Below, in pieces: positions 21,341 through 32,709 of a DNA stretch of 64,000 bases. The position numbers and the translations under genes were made by a program. The notes beneath the pieces are model-generated. The model worked only from the letters and a program-made list of their open reading frames with translations. It did not search any database and had not been told where the DNA came from. This DNA is from Peromyscus leucopus (taxonomy: Eukaryota; Chordata; Mammalia; Rodentia; Cricetidae), in assembly GCF_004664715.2 (NCBI RefSeq), contig NC_051063.1, forward strand, positions 74,654,018 through 74,718,017, read 5' to 3'. How positions within the stretch are numbered: the first letter of the stretch is position 1; every line of letters begins with the position of its first letter.

Positions 21341-23393
21341 AGGCAGGGAAGGGAAGAGCAGGGAAAGAGAAGGGAAGGGACGAAAAGGGGAACAAGACAG
21401 GGTGGTGATTTGCCTTTTATAATTTTACACATAGTCTAATCTACCAGCTTGTTCATGATTCATAGTATGTTCTTATAACTGTGACTCACCCAAAAGCCCT
21501 GCCATAGAAACAACAAGACGCATCCAGTATCTCCTCACTCTCTGGCCCGAAAAGAGTGTAAACATGGAGGAAGCCACCAAGGTCTGTGTAAGCGCAGACA
21601 TTTGCACTCTGGATCTGGGATGACATCTGAATGTTTGTGCTCTGCCAGAGGCATCAGAGTCCTGTGACATTCTCCTTCACACTGGCCTTAGCATTTCTAA
21701 CAAGGACTGAGTTGGGTACATGGACAGGTAAATTCCAGAGCAAGTCACCCAAGGGCCTTTGCCCCATATCAATGCTGGGGTTGCGTTCAAAGCCGAGGTC
21801 CGAGAAGGAGACCGAATGGAGAAAGCTTAAGTGAGCCAAGAAAAGAGAACTGGGCTCAGGAGGCAGCAAGCGATGAGGCATTTAAAGTGTATGGAAGGTC
21901 CTGATACGTAGCCTGGATTTTGAACTTGGCGTGTGTCACAGGAGAATCTCGGGAAATGGCTGGGATGCTTTGCCTTCTTCCCCCAAGCAGGGCAAGAGTC
22001 GTTGTCCCCAACCTTTATCACCTGGAACACGGGCTGCACAAACTCTGAATGAAATGGAAAACAGTCTTTTCTCCTGCAGCAAGCAGCCTGCCAGATAGGA
22101 TTGTGATAAGGTGCCTGGCACCCTGTGCAGGAGTGCACACACAGCAAGTGGGTTCTGCAATAAAAACCTTCACTGGAGAAAGAAAAAAAAATGGCTTTTG
22201 AGTTGTTATTTCTCCCTGAGGTCTTAAAGGAAAGGAAGTTTACTTAAAGAAAAACACTTTTCCATAGACCCACGTAGCTGCTAATTTGGGCCTGTAAAAC
22301 TGTATTCCAATGACAACGTGCCCTAAATGTCTTGAAAATCACTTCTGACCTGGAAAACTGGCTCCAGGAAGCCACTGTTGTTCTATTTAAATGAATCCAG
22401 CTGGGTCACAAGGATGTATTGATCCAGGAGATGTGAGGAGTCTGGGGACGGCACTGGAGGTTGATCCATTGCCTTTTGGATGTAAGTTTATTTGATTGCC
22501 TCTTCTGTGGAAAGCTCCAACCTGGAGCTGCCTGGAGCTGCCTGGAGCTAACAAACACATGATAGCCTGGGCCATGGGCTTTGTCTATCCCAGACTTCCA
22601 TCTGTGCTGTGAACACAAGCCTGTCCCCAGGTACCTGCTGCTCTGATGCTCTCCATTTCTATAGCATAGACCTGAGTGCAAGTTCTAATCATTTCCATGA
22701 AAAGCCCTTAAGTTTCTCAGTTCAGACATCTCAGCAAAAGCCCACAGTTGATCCTTTCTGTTTCTCCAAAGTCCAGACTGAAGACCCTGTTCCTGGCCTA
22801 GGCTAATGTCTACTGACAGTTTCTCTGGCATCCCTGGCTGCCTGGGCTACATGCCCTTGTACGCTCTGTGGTTGTCAGGTCTAGAGGTGACTATTGGCTT
22901 TCTGGAGGAGGCTGAAGCTTGGGCTTTGGTCTGGCTACCATTCCTCGCCCACTGTTGACCACTTAAGTGAGAACTGTAGCTAAGTCCAGTCCTGTCTGTG
23001 GGCTAGTTGGAGCTCTCTAGAAGGCCAGGCTCTTCAATTCTATGGCATGACGTCAGCAGCCTCCCTAGCCTGTGCTGTGGAAACACAAAGCCACACCTTG
23101 TTTTTCTTCATAGCCACTCTGAACAGACCACTGCAGAGAGATGACCACGAGGGTTTGGCATTCATGAGCCAAGACCAAGTTGAGGAAAAACAGAGCCATG
23201 GGAGAGACAGGGACAAAAGAACCTGGTGTGCAGAAAACCAAGCTGGGAACTGGTCCCTGTGAGCTGCTCAGACAGCAGCATTGCCCAGATTCACCTGTCC
23301 AAACCTTGCTTTCTAGATTAATCTTTACCAGAATGAACTCCAGTGCCTGGGAGTATCTTTCAGGCATTATCCTTCAGGGTTACAGAGATACTG

Positions 23394-23394
<1 letters not shown>
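21341..23394. other. Unique non-coding DNA
   Basis: A triple cctggagctg unit occurs at 22519-22549. 22165-22400 is AT-rich and repeat-free. No exon recognised. Confidence 0.5.

Positions 23395-23433
<39 letters not shown>
23395..23433. repeat. (TG)n microsatellite at the L1 3' breakpoint
   Basis: About 39 bases of TG, just outside the truncated end of the large L1. Confidence 0.96.
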
Positions 23434-23435
<2 letters not shown>

Positions 23436-24019
23436 AGGTGTGTGTTGCACGTCGGGACTAGAGGTTAACCTTGGGGATAGTGAGCATCCCTGGCCTCTGT
23501 CTCATTCCTGACTTCTCTGGGACTTCCTCAAGCTTTTCTTCATTTAGGATGATGTTGGCTGTGAGTTTATCATACATAGCTTTTATTGTTGACTTCTTCT
23601 TGGTTTAATTATGGTGGTTTGGCTGAATCTACAAATTCATCCATTTCTTTTAGGCTTTCTACCTTAATGGAGTAGAAGAGTAGAGGTTTCTAAATGTTTT
23701 CTTAGAAGATTCTGAATGTCTTTGGCGTTTGTTGTAATGTTTTCCTGTTCATTTCTGATTCTGTTAATTTTGATCATCTCTATTTCTTTTGGCTAGTTGG
23801 GCCAAAGGCCTATTAACCTTGTTTATCTTCTAATAAAACAAAACAAAAACCCAGCTTTTTGTTTTGTTTTCTTTCTATTTAATAGATTTCTGTCTTGTTT
23901 TCATTTAATTGATTTTTATTATTTCTTGCTGCCAATTGGTTTGAATTTGGTTTGTCATTGTTTTTCCAATTTTTTAGTTGCATTATTAAGTCATTTATTT
24001 GTGTTCTTTCTGATTTTTT

Positions 24020-24181
24020 TTTGTGCTTGTTTGTTGGATTTTTCAAGACAAGGTTTCTCTATGTAATCTTGGCTGCCCTGAAACTTGCTTTGTAGACCTG
24101 GCTGGCCTGGAACTCACAGAGATCCACCTGCCTCTGCCTCCCAAGTGCCAGGACTAAAGGCGTGTGCCACTGTGCCCAGTT
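24020..24181 (-). mobile_element. B1 SINE nested in L1, minus strand, perfect target-site duplication
   Basis: Reversed B1: caagacaaggtttctctatg, gtagacctggctggcctgg, cacagagatccacctgcc, ctaaaggcgtgtgccactg. It is bracketed by tttctgatttttt at 24007-24019 and 24182-24194, an exact 13-base duplication, so it entered the L1 after the L1 was in place. Confidence 0.92.
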
Positions 24182-24781
24182 TTTCTGATTTTTTAAAATA
24201 TAGGTGCTCAGAGCTGTACATTTCACTCACAGGACTGCTTTTCAATGTGTTCCAGTGGGTTTGTTGTGTTGGGTTTCATTTTCATTTAGTTCCAGGACAT
24301 TTTTTAAAATTTCTTTCTTCGACTCTTCTTTGAATCACTTGTCATTCAGTAATGTGTTGTTTAATCTCCACACTTTTACATATTTACTAGACATTTGTTT
24401 GCTGTAAATTTTAAGTTTTATTGCACTGTGACCAGACAGGATATAAGAAGTGTTTTCAATCTTCTTGAATTTATAAAGATTTGTTTTGTGTCCCAGAATG
24501 TGATCTGATTTAGAAAAGCTTCTGTATGCTGCTTCTTTGAGTAGAATGTTTATTCTCTGGTTTTTGGGTGGAATATTCTCTTATATCTGTTAGGTCCATT
24601 TGATGTATGATGTCGGTTATTTCTGATATTTCTCTGTTTATTTTTTGTTCATATAGCCTTTCTAGTGTAGAAAGTGGAGTACTGAAATCACCTAAATTAA
24701 TGGATGGATGGATGTTAATCTGTGTCTTTAAATCTAGCATTACATTTTAAAAATGAAATTAGGTACCCCAGAGTTTGGTGC

Positions 24782-24814
24782 GTGTGTATGTGTGTGTGTG
24801 TGTGTGTGTGTGTT
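24782..24814. repeat. (TG)n microsatellite inside L1 ORF2
   Basis: Perfect TG run after a short TGTA lead, replacing part of the endonuclease coding region. Confidence 0.95.
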
Positions 24815-25239
24815 GTCTTCCTTTGATTAGAATAAAGTGCCCTTTTTTATCTCTTTTTATTAATTTTAGTTTGAAGTCTATTTTGTCAGATTATAGGACA
24901 GCAATTACTGCTTGATTTCTGGTCCCCTGTATTGAAATACTTTTGTTCATCCTTTTACTCTGAGGTGGCACCTAACCTATCTTTAAAGCTAAAATGTTTT
25001 TTTTTGTAGACAACAAATCGATAAAAATTGTTTCTTTATCTGTTCAGTCAGCCTATGCCTTTTCATTGGAGAATTGAAGCCATTGATATTTAAGGTTATT
25101 ATTGATTATTGAGATGTGTATGTTAATTGCAGTTATTATGCTGTTATATTTTGGTGGTGGTGTTTGTGTTCTCAGTGGTACTTTGTGTTTTAATAAGTGT
25201 GGTTTCATATTTCCTTCCATGGTCTCTTTGCTGTGCTTA

Positions 25240-26300
25240 TTCCTGTATTCTCTTTAGTTTTGGATATAAATTGGTTGGATGTAAATTTTTAGGCTGCTTA
25301 TGTCATGGAACATTTGTCTTTCCCCTTCAATTACACTTCCTGTATTTCTTTAGGTTCGGTTCCTGTACTTTCTTTAGGTTTAGTTTGTTGGATATAAATT
25401 TTTACTCTGTTTATGTCATGGAACATTTGTCTTTCTCTTTCAGTTATGGTGGATAGTTTTGCTGGGTATGTTAGTCTAGGCTGGCCATCATAGTCTTTTA
25501 GGATATAGAATGCATTGCTTCAGACTCTTCAGGCTTTCAAACTTTCCAATGAGAACTCATCCCTTCTTCTGATGGGCTTTCCTTTATATATGACTTGTGT
25601 TTACTTTTTTTTTTCCTCTTGAAGCTTTCAGGACACTGTCTTTGTTATGTATACAGAGTGTTTCAACTATTATATGCCATGGGGATTTATTTTATGGTCT
25701 TGTCTATTTGGTGTTCTTTGTGCTTCTTGTATCCACATGGGTGTGTCTTTACTTAGTTTGGGGGAGTTTTCTTCTATGATCTTGTTAAAGGTCTGGTCTA
25801 TGCCATTGACTTGGAATTTTTCCCCCTTATCTATGTCTGCAATTGGAAGGGTTTTTTGTTTTTCTACGATGTCCCACATTTCCTGTATGTTTCTTTCTGG
25901 TGTTTTAAGAATTTTTCATAGTCCTTGCTTGTTTGACTCTTTACCTTTGAGTCCTGATATCCCAGGACTGCTTGACTCATTCTGTTTGCAAGGCTTCCCT
26001 TGGAGTTTTCTAGTCAAGTTATTGGATTTTTTTTCAATTCTATCTTCATCTCTGCTTGAGTCCATTTCTATATTTTTAACTTCTTTGAATTCAAGTCCTG
26101 GATTTCCTTTTTCATTCCATCAGCCTTATGTCTATATTTTCTTGGGTATCACCCAGGCACTTATTCTTCTGAGATCTCTTCCTTATAACTCATTCAGCTT
26201 TTCCTCTGTGTCTTCTTTAAACCCCTTGAATCCTTTGATAGAGTTTAAGGTTTTTTGTTTTTTTAAATCCTATGTCCTGAGGTTCATCTAGGCCGTTCTC
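25240..26300 (-). pseudogene. L1 ORF1 remnant (RNA-binding coiled-coil protein)
   Basis: ORF1 of L1 encodes a trimeric nucleic-acid chaperone. The frame at 25879-25670 reads FQVNGIDQTFNKIIEEN and then IQEAQRTPNRQD, the conserved start of the C-terminal region; further down (about 25600-25450) short matches to the VTYKG and YPAKL regions appear in other frames. The upstream part (25900-26300) would be the coiled coil. At least one stop follows INPHGI, and a 113-120 bp duplication disrupts the end. Not functional. Confidence 0.78.
25241..25447. repeat. Diverged tandem duplication within L1 ORF1
   Basis: tatgtcatggaacatttgtc occurs twice, with ggatgtaaattttt at 25277 and ggatataaattttt at 25390 before it. 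The offset is 113 bases there and about 120 at the left edge (tcctgta at 25241 and 25361), so one unit was duplicated and has since drifted. Confidence 0.8.
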
Positions 26301-26589
26301 ACTGACAAACATTTCCACAGGACTAGCGGATTTAGAGAGAAGGTACTGGCTTGATTTTTTAATATTGCTGGTATTTTTACAATGAGATCTGGGTACATGG
26401 GCTTCTTTTGTTAGCTCTAAGTCTGATATAGACAGAACAGGTTGGGGCAGAAGAGAAAATTCGTGGGTAGTTTGGAGGAGGTATGAGTCTGTGTAGTTGT
26501 GTGGAGAGGTTGGATGTGCTACAGAAGGGACCTGTGGGTGGTGGCAGGTATGTGGGTTATGGCTAGACCCTGGAGAAGTTGTTTAAATT

Positions 26590-27075
26590 ATTTATTTATT
26601 TATTTTGCAGATGCCTTCCTGTGTGTGTGTGTGTGAAGGGGTGTTTGTGTGTGTATGTGTGCATGTGTATATGTGTATATGTTTGTATGTGTATATGTGT
26701 GTATTGTGCATGTGTGTATGTGTGTGTTTGTGTGTATGTATATATGTGTGTATGTGTGTATGTGTGTGCATGTGTGTGTGTTTGTGTGTATGTGTATGTG
26801 TGTGTGTGTGTGTAGACCAGTTGAGGATGACATTAGGAGTCTTCATTGCTCTCGTTGTCATTCACTGAGGTGGGGCCTCTCAGTTGAACCTGCCCCGACA
26901 ACTTGTCTAGCTAGCCATCTTGCTGCACAGCTTCCCTGTCTCTACCTTCCTGGGGGCTGGAATTATAGATGGATGGCTCTGCACACCTTGGGTTTTTGTG
27001 GGTACTAGGAGTCCAAACTCTTATCCTTACACTCACAGAGCCAGTACTCATCTCTTGAGCCATCTCCCCAGCTCC
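26590..27075 (-). mobile_element. B4/RSINE1-type SINE with long TG/TGTA tail, minus strand
   Basis: An expanded TG, TGTA and TGCA tail occupies 26618-26813. The body follows with attcactgaggtggggcctc, ctagctagccatcttgc, ggggctggaattatag and the reversed head ttgagccatctccccagctcc at 27055-27075. Long Cys-Val frames over the tail are artefacts. Confidence 0.72.
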
Positions 27076-27144
27076 TTGTTCAAGTTCTTCAGTCAGGAAG
27101 AGTGCTACTCCATCCCTTGGCACACAGTGCCCAGCCCAGTAGCT

Positions 27145-27192
27145 TTGTGGATGTTGAACTCACTCCTATTGTGGATGTTGAACTCACTCCTA
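27145..27192. repeat. Exact 24-bp tandem duplication
   Basis: The unit starting ttgtggatgttgaac and ending cactccta is present twice with no mismatch and no spacer (27145-27168, 27169-27192). Perfect identity implies a recent slippage or duplication event. Confidence 0.97.
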
Positions 27193-27545
27193 AGTCCCTA
27201 CCAATGGTTTAGTGACTGGAAGCAGGGTCTTTGTGAGCCTGACACACAACAGCACTCTTCTTCCTGCTGTTGAGAATGCAGCCCAAGTGCAACCCTGTTG
27301 AGAGACCAGCCAACATCTGCATCCTCGGCTGTAGCAGGAAAGACTCTTTATCCAGATGTGGATCTCCTTAGGGTGGGTCTTAGGCCAAATCAGGCCCATG
27401 CTGCATGAGTCACAACCCCCTTACTCCTGGCTGCCGCTCTATGAGCATTTCTAGACATTTCCATGGTTGCGTCAGGGTGAACTAGAGCTGTTCTCCATTC
27501 TCCTTCCAACTTGCTGAAAGTGCTCATGATATTGCTGTATAAAGA
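27193..27545. other. Unique non-coding DNA
   Basis: Nothing recognised. Confidence 0.5.
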
Positions 27546-27872
27546 GAGGAAAGGGGCTGGGCAGGGGCTCCATTGGAAAAGTGTTTCCTCAAAGGATTAG
27601 GTTTAGAGCTTGATTCCCAGAACACACTTAAAAAATGCTGGGTATGGCAGCTGATATTTGTAATCCCAATAGTGTGAGGCACAGGAAAGTACTTGGGGCT
27701 TCCTGCCCGGTCAGTCTAGTCTACCTGGCGAGTTCCAGGCCAATGAGAGACTCAGTCTCAGAAAAACAAACCAATGGGGTGATGGTGTCTCAGGGAACAA
27801 CACCAGAGATAGTTGCCTGGCCTCCACATTCATGCACATGTATGTGTGTGCACACATGTGCACACACACACA
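27546..27872 (+). mobile_element. B4/RSINE1-type SINE, plus strand
   Basis: ggggctgggcaggggctcc head at 27555, gattcccagaacacac at 27612, a B1-like core (gctgggtatggcagctg, gagttccaggccaatgag), tail with cctggcctccacattcatgc and a CA-rich end at 27846-27872. Confidence 0.75.
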
Positions 27873-28780
27873 AGGAGGAATCACATCTAACGTTACATAG
27901 AAGGTTTTCTAGAAACAAAGCCCCTGGTTCCTTCTATGAGCTCCTGTGGGCCTGTATAGCCATTTAGTTAACCATGGGGAGTCTGACCACTGGGGTGCCT
28001 GGCAGGGTATTCAGGTCCACGATGTCCAGTCGTACTTCTTGATGGAGACTGCCTCTTGACCGTGACAGGAATAGTTCTCCCCAGAAGCTGACTGCTCAGG
28101 GCTTCCTTTGGTTGTTTCAGCAGCAAAAATCCTGCCTGCGAATTCTGAAGAGAATAATCATTATAGTTTCCCTGTAGAAACATGAGACACTTGAGTTAAT
28201 TGTCACCAGAGAAATGCTTAGCACCAGAGATTTGTTGATTCAGCAAATGAGAAACTTGTGTCTGCTATACCGTTTTCATTTTTGGTGAATGGCCCAATTC
28301 ATATGCAGAGTCTGAAATCAGAATTCCAGTGTGATGATGAGATGGTTCTATCTGGGGTACTAATTGATTTCTCTCTCTTCCTCTTTCTTTCTCTCTCATT
28401 CTATTTTTTCCCTTTCTTCTCCATTTAACCCTTCCTAGAGTTGGTTGAATGTAAACTATTTTTATGTATATGAAATAGCATATGATGGCACATGAACTTG
28501 CTAATGCCACATAGTACCAGGGGATTTAAGTGCTGTGTAAGCATTTAGATACTATACCACTCTATAAGCTAGGAGATTTTGGAACAGCAATTATTAACAA
28601 GATTAGTTAGATATCATTTGGTCGGCCATAAAGCAAGGTCAGAGGTCATTTACCAAGGAAACACATCTTTGGCAAAATAAAGTGGCTTGAGACAATGATT
28701 TGAAGGATATGGCATGCCATCTCTCTCTGGGGTTCACTACAGTAGTTCCGCTTCTGAGAATCTTACACACCAAGCTCCAT
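27873..28780. other. Unique non-coding DNA with a CT-rich patch
   Basis: 28366-28425 is pyrimidine-rich (tctctctcttcctctttc). 28140-28290 is repeat-free and AT-rich. No exon recognised. Confidence 0.5.
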
Positions 28781-28950
28781 AGAAGACTTAACATGTAGGA
28801 AGGGATTCTGTTTAAAAAGGGTAAGTAACCACGATGGTAATGGACTAAAATCTCTGGAACTATAAGCAAGCCCTCCATTAAATGCTTCTTTTATAAGAGT
28901 TGTCTCGGTCATGATCTCCACAGCAACAGAACAGTAGCTACAATACAACC
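28781..28950 (+). mobile_element. Rodent ERVL/MaLR-type LTR, 3' end, plus strand
   Basis: aatggactaaaatctctgg, aagcaagccctccattaaatg and ttataagagttgtctcggtcatg lead to a terminus reading cagcaacagaacagtagc, matching the 3' end of rodent LTRs of the type at 6058-6434. The 5' part is degraded or missing. Confidence 0.55.
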
Positions 28951-28990
28951 TGTTCTTCCTCTTCACCTGTACCATGCTGTTGTTTTGGAG

Positions 28991-29182
28991 CAGTGGTTCT
29001 CAACCTATGGGTCGTGACCCCTTCACAGGGTTGTCTAAGACCATTGGAAAACACAGATGCTCACATTACAATTCATAACAGGAGCAAAATTATAGTTATG
29101 AAGTAGCAACAAAAATATTTTTAAGATTGGGGGGGTCACTACAATCTGAGGGTCGCAGCATTAGGAAGGTTGAGACCCACTG
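28991..29182. mobile_element. Non-autonomous hAT-type DNA transposon (URR1-like)
   Basis: Starts cagtggttctcaacc and ends ggttgagacccactg, near-perfect terminal inverted repeats. The interior (gggtcgtgacccc, gttatgaagtagcaac, gggtcgcagcattagg) matches a common rodent element of about 200 bp that carries no transposase gene. An 8-bp target duplication is not obvious at this copy. Confidence 0.78.
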
Positions 29183-32100
29183 CCACTGTTTCAAGCCACT
29201 CACTCTCACGAAGATCCAACCCCTGTTTGAAGGGTTTGAAGGGAAGCTTCTTCAAGCTGCCATCATTAAATCCAGCCTCCAGAACCCATGCTTGCATTCC
29301 ATAGTGTTTGGGTGGTTGACCACAGCCTGCAGGTTTTCGGGGCTATTTTTAGAGTGTGAGTTATGCAGCGTACTGTTTACATTGGTCAAATTAGCTGAAT
29401 CCTTGGCAGTAGGCCCTTTCCCTTCCAATAGATGGACACCACCTTCATCTGGTCACTTCTAAAGCGGCCCAGCCTTCTTGGGGGTGGGGGCAGGAGCATT
29501 GCAATTGAACAATAGCTGTTACACACATCTGCTTATGGAGAAGGGCAGTGCACACCAGCAGAATTTATTTTTTATTTGTTTGCTTTTGGGTAGTAAGCAT
29601 GCTGCTGGACTTCAGTGGTGTCAAATAGATTTAGCTAACCCAAACACAGAGCCAGTTCTAGGAGACCAGGAGGACCGGGAAGCAACGGCCCTCTTTGTTT
29701 CTGACAGCTGCATTTTCAGAGATAGTTCGCTTTTAGTCTCTTGTTTGTAAAATGTGCTGGCAAGATGAGTGCTCGTTTGAAACCTCTGGAGAGGGACACG
29801 GTTTCCCAGTGCATGGAATGAGTTGAGTGAGGGGTGTGGTGTGGTGGGGAGGGGAGATGGACAGACTGTAAGCACAAAATGCACAGGGCTGTGAAATGGT
29901 CCTGTCGTGTGCTCTAGCTAACCAAATATTTGAAAGTTCAAACCTGGAATGTTACCTGGTGTTTCAACACATTTCAGTGTGCTCTGTACTGTGTGCCATG
30001 ACTTGTCATTTCAGAACAGCTTGAAACCTTGCTCAAAGTTCAGCGTATGGCCCCGTCATTTTAGGGTAATCATATGGCTTTAAAAGTTCCTCCACAGCTT
30101 CCCCTTCTCGGGAGAAACTCATTGCACATTATAAATTCTCCTTTGCTAATCCGCACCGATTCCTTGCCTGGCTGGCAAGTTCTCCAGTGTGTCAGATCTC
30201 TCTCTCCTCTCAAGTCAGGTGAGTGTGCACTATTAAAGACCACATTTCAGAAAACGTGCAGCCCTTGACTTATATCCATCCTAATAATGATTATTAAGTA
30301 ACCCTGGAGGAAAATGGAACACTCTGAGCAAGTGACATGAAGCAGATGTGGCCTCAGAAGTAACCTCTCAAAACAATCCATTGGATATGACATCCTTTCA
30401 AGTTGTAGATTCGCCATCATTATGGGTTGTCTAAATATATGAAGTGAGACTTAGCAGCTGGGGAACACTTGGTTATCTGTTTCACAGTGCTAAACCCCAA
30501 TAAATGTTTTGAACCACGAGCTGGTATGTAACATTACCAAATTGTTCTTTCTATTAAAGGAAACTCCTTGGATCTCATGGCACAGCTGAGCTTTGTAATA
30601 GCAAAGGATTATGGGCCACATGCTACTCCAGTATAACATATGCTCACATAATTATTATAGCTATGTTTCAGAAGTTGTTAATTTTAGCATGTAACTATTT
30701 TAAGCATTAGAGTGAGAGGTGTCTTGGAGCCAGAAGCAGGGCCAAGCGGAGAGCCCCCAGGCTAGGGTTCAGAGCTGTTTGGCTTGGTTAAAAGTTAGTT
30801 GAGGTGAAAGCAATCGAAAGCTTGCTTGGTATTTTGTAATTAGAGCAACCTGTTTGGTTAACTAGACATCCTGCTGGGTCAGCTGGGCAGGAGTCACGCT
30901 CAGAGCTTTGGTTTAGCTCTGTTCCAGCAGACTGAAAGAGGCCCAGATACTGCTAACCTACCTCTTGTCACTTCTCATGAGCCTTCCTGCACTCATAACA
31001 ATGAATCCTGGCCATTGTAGTTTTCTTGGCTCTCACACAAGGATTGCAGAAGTCTCCTTCCTGGGACCTATTACACAGTGTGGATACCTGATACCTCAAA
31101 AAACGGGTTAAGAGACCAAGAAGTAAACAGCTAGGACAACATGGTGCTCAGATCTCAGATCACAAGCCAGTGGCTACTGGGCTTCTTTATTTTCTCAGTT
31201 GGATTTGTCCCCTAAGTCCTGGGTTTTGTTGAAGGAGGTGAGAGGGAGCTGATGGAGCATCATGCAGGTGGGTGAGTGTACCCAGTTCGGACACTTCCTG
31301 ATTGCTTCTTGCTGAGGCTGTCCTGGCTCCTTTTCCTATGTCCCCATCTACAAGATAACAGCTCCCCTAGCTCTCTTTATTGCTTCTTACTGCCTGGCAA
31401 TTGTTTTGTGACTCCAACAGCATTTGAGCAAGAGAGCTTTCTTGGGGCAAAATCCCAACCTATCTAGGAATCCCCTGATGCCATTTTCTTTGGAGGCCAT
31501 TTACAGGACATAAGTCACAGTGGTCCCTCACTCTTGGACCTTACAAATGGGGGTTGACTCCTTCTTATGACTTAATTGGATTCCTGGGGTCAGACAGTCA
31601 GGGTCTTTAGCCTGTCAGTTCTGCTAATGTCTGCCCTTTCACCTGACTCTACTGGCCTTCTGGAAATCCATTTCTAATTCTGAGAGAATAGCATTCATCC
31701 TGGAGTATCTATGGGGTTAGTTTTTGGCTCCCCAGTGGTCACCCTGACTTGGGGGTGTTCAAGTCCCTATATACTACTTGCATTTAGCTGGCTCATGATT
31801 GCAGGAGTGTCCAACTTGTTGCCCTCCAGTTTCAAGAGCACACATGGGTTTATTCTGCATGACCCTGTAACACTGTTGTCACCTACAAAGTTCATGCTTG
31901 AGAACTGTGACTTTAAAAAAAAAATCATATACAAAAAAAGGCCAAAAACCCAACCAAACAAAAACCTCTCAATGTTTTAAGCAAGCTTTTGATTTTATGT
32001 ATTTCCCCCAAATATGTTGAGTGCATTGTTGGTTGCTTCCACCATGTATGGACATGAAGTCCTGGTGTGCTCTCACTTAGAAGAAGCCCTCCTCCATCTT

Positions 32101-32300
32101 TATGTATATTGCTAGTCCCTTTCCTTCCTCTGGCTATCCAAGCTTTGGAAGGTAAGACAGACATGAGAACAGGGGAAGGAAGGAAATTCTAGAAGAAGAA
32201 ATCATTAACTGCTTCAAAATGTGAAGGCATCGATGTGTATGAACTGCTTACATGCTCTGCACTGTTTTCAACCACCACCGTAGGGCAGGTTCACCGCCTT
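29183..32300. other. Long repeat-poor stretch
   Basis: Three kilobases with almost no recognisable interspersed repeat, the longest such stretch in this window. 29300-29450 and 30340-30960 look the most structured. No splice-flanked coding exon is visible, and the frames at 29127-29462 and 29478-29750 do not resemble proteins. Confidence 0.5.
30340..30960. promoter_or_regulatory. Candidate conserved enhancer-like island
   Basis: Repeat-free, AT-rich sequence with cataattattatag (30648-30661), gttaattttagc, gtaattagagc and tggttaactag (HNF1-like half). Dense homeodomain-type words without coding potential are typical of deeply conserved developmental enhancers. This is inference; no cross-species comparison was possible. 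Confidence 0.3.
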
Positions 32301-32309
32301 CGAGGGGCA

Positions 32310-32432
32310 GTACCTTTCTGTATTTATTCTCAGCAAGAGGATGTTTAAGCTCAGAGAAGTCATGTGACTTGTCCCCAAACAGTAAGCAGAATGTGTGAGC
32401 TTGTGACCCCAGAGCCCAGAAGATGTTCCCTG
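32310..32432 (-). mobile_element. MIR relic, minus strand
   Basis: aagctcagagaagtcatgtgac, then cagtaagcagaatgtgtgagc and ccagagccc follow the order of the MIR core (reverse strand). MIR is an ancient tRNA-derived mammalian SINE, so this insertion predates rodents. Confidence 0.6.
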
Positions 32433-32709
32433 TCACAGGGGGACAGGAGGGATCCCCCAGGAGCTGGGCTGGGAGCTGCTTGGGAACTGGGATTGAGGGT
32501 CACCAGTCCCCCTGCTGTTCACCCTGGGATAGGAAGCAAGGCCCTATTCATGATGCCCAGAAATGAGCACTCACACCTTGCCTCCCCGGTGAGGATCTTC
32601 AGTGTCCACTCTCTCTCTTCTCATAAAGGGAGCGAGCTTCTGGGAAGACACTAAGTCTGGAGGATGTATATACACACCACTGGGATCTCTTCCTGCCCCA
32701 CCCTGCTCT

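Larger units (their letters stand above)
23480..25110 (-). pseudogene. L1 ORF2 remnant (endonuclease and start of reverse transcriptase)
   Basis: ORF2 normally supplies endonuclease and reverse transcriptase for target-primed insertion. Its start is recognisable near 25090 (LNINGFNSPMKRHRL), then SDKIDF with KRDKKGHFILIKG at 24900-24820, and the frame 24740-24510 reads NLGDFSTPLSTL and ISEITDIIHQMDLTDI. In active L1 the GDFN motif carries catalytic Asp and Asn; here it is GDFS. A TG tract (24782-24814) and a B1 (24020-24181) interrupt it. Near 23580-23610 the pre-RT region joins directly to a stretch reading DKLTANIILNEE, implying an internal deletion of RT. Confidence 0.8.
23465..26577 (-). 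mobile_element. Decayed LINE-1 retrotransposon, minus strand
   Basis: The largest element in the window. Reading the minus strand from 26577 downwards: a G-poor 5' UTR-like part, an ORF1 remnant (about 26300-25240) and the 5' half of ORF2 (about 25110-23480). The element stops inside the reverse-transcriptase region beside a TG repeat and has no 3' UTR or A tail here, so its 3' part is lost. Many stops and frameshifts, a nested B1, an internal TG tract and an internal duplication show it is long dead. Recognition rests on protein-level similarity of short stretches to known rodent L1 ORFs. Confidence 0.88.

Noticed and set aside
25647..26291. 214-codon open frame on plus
   Set aside because: It is antisense to L1 ORF1; the minus strand gives the recognisable protein matches.
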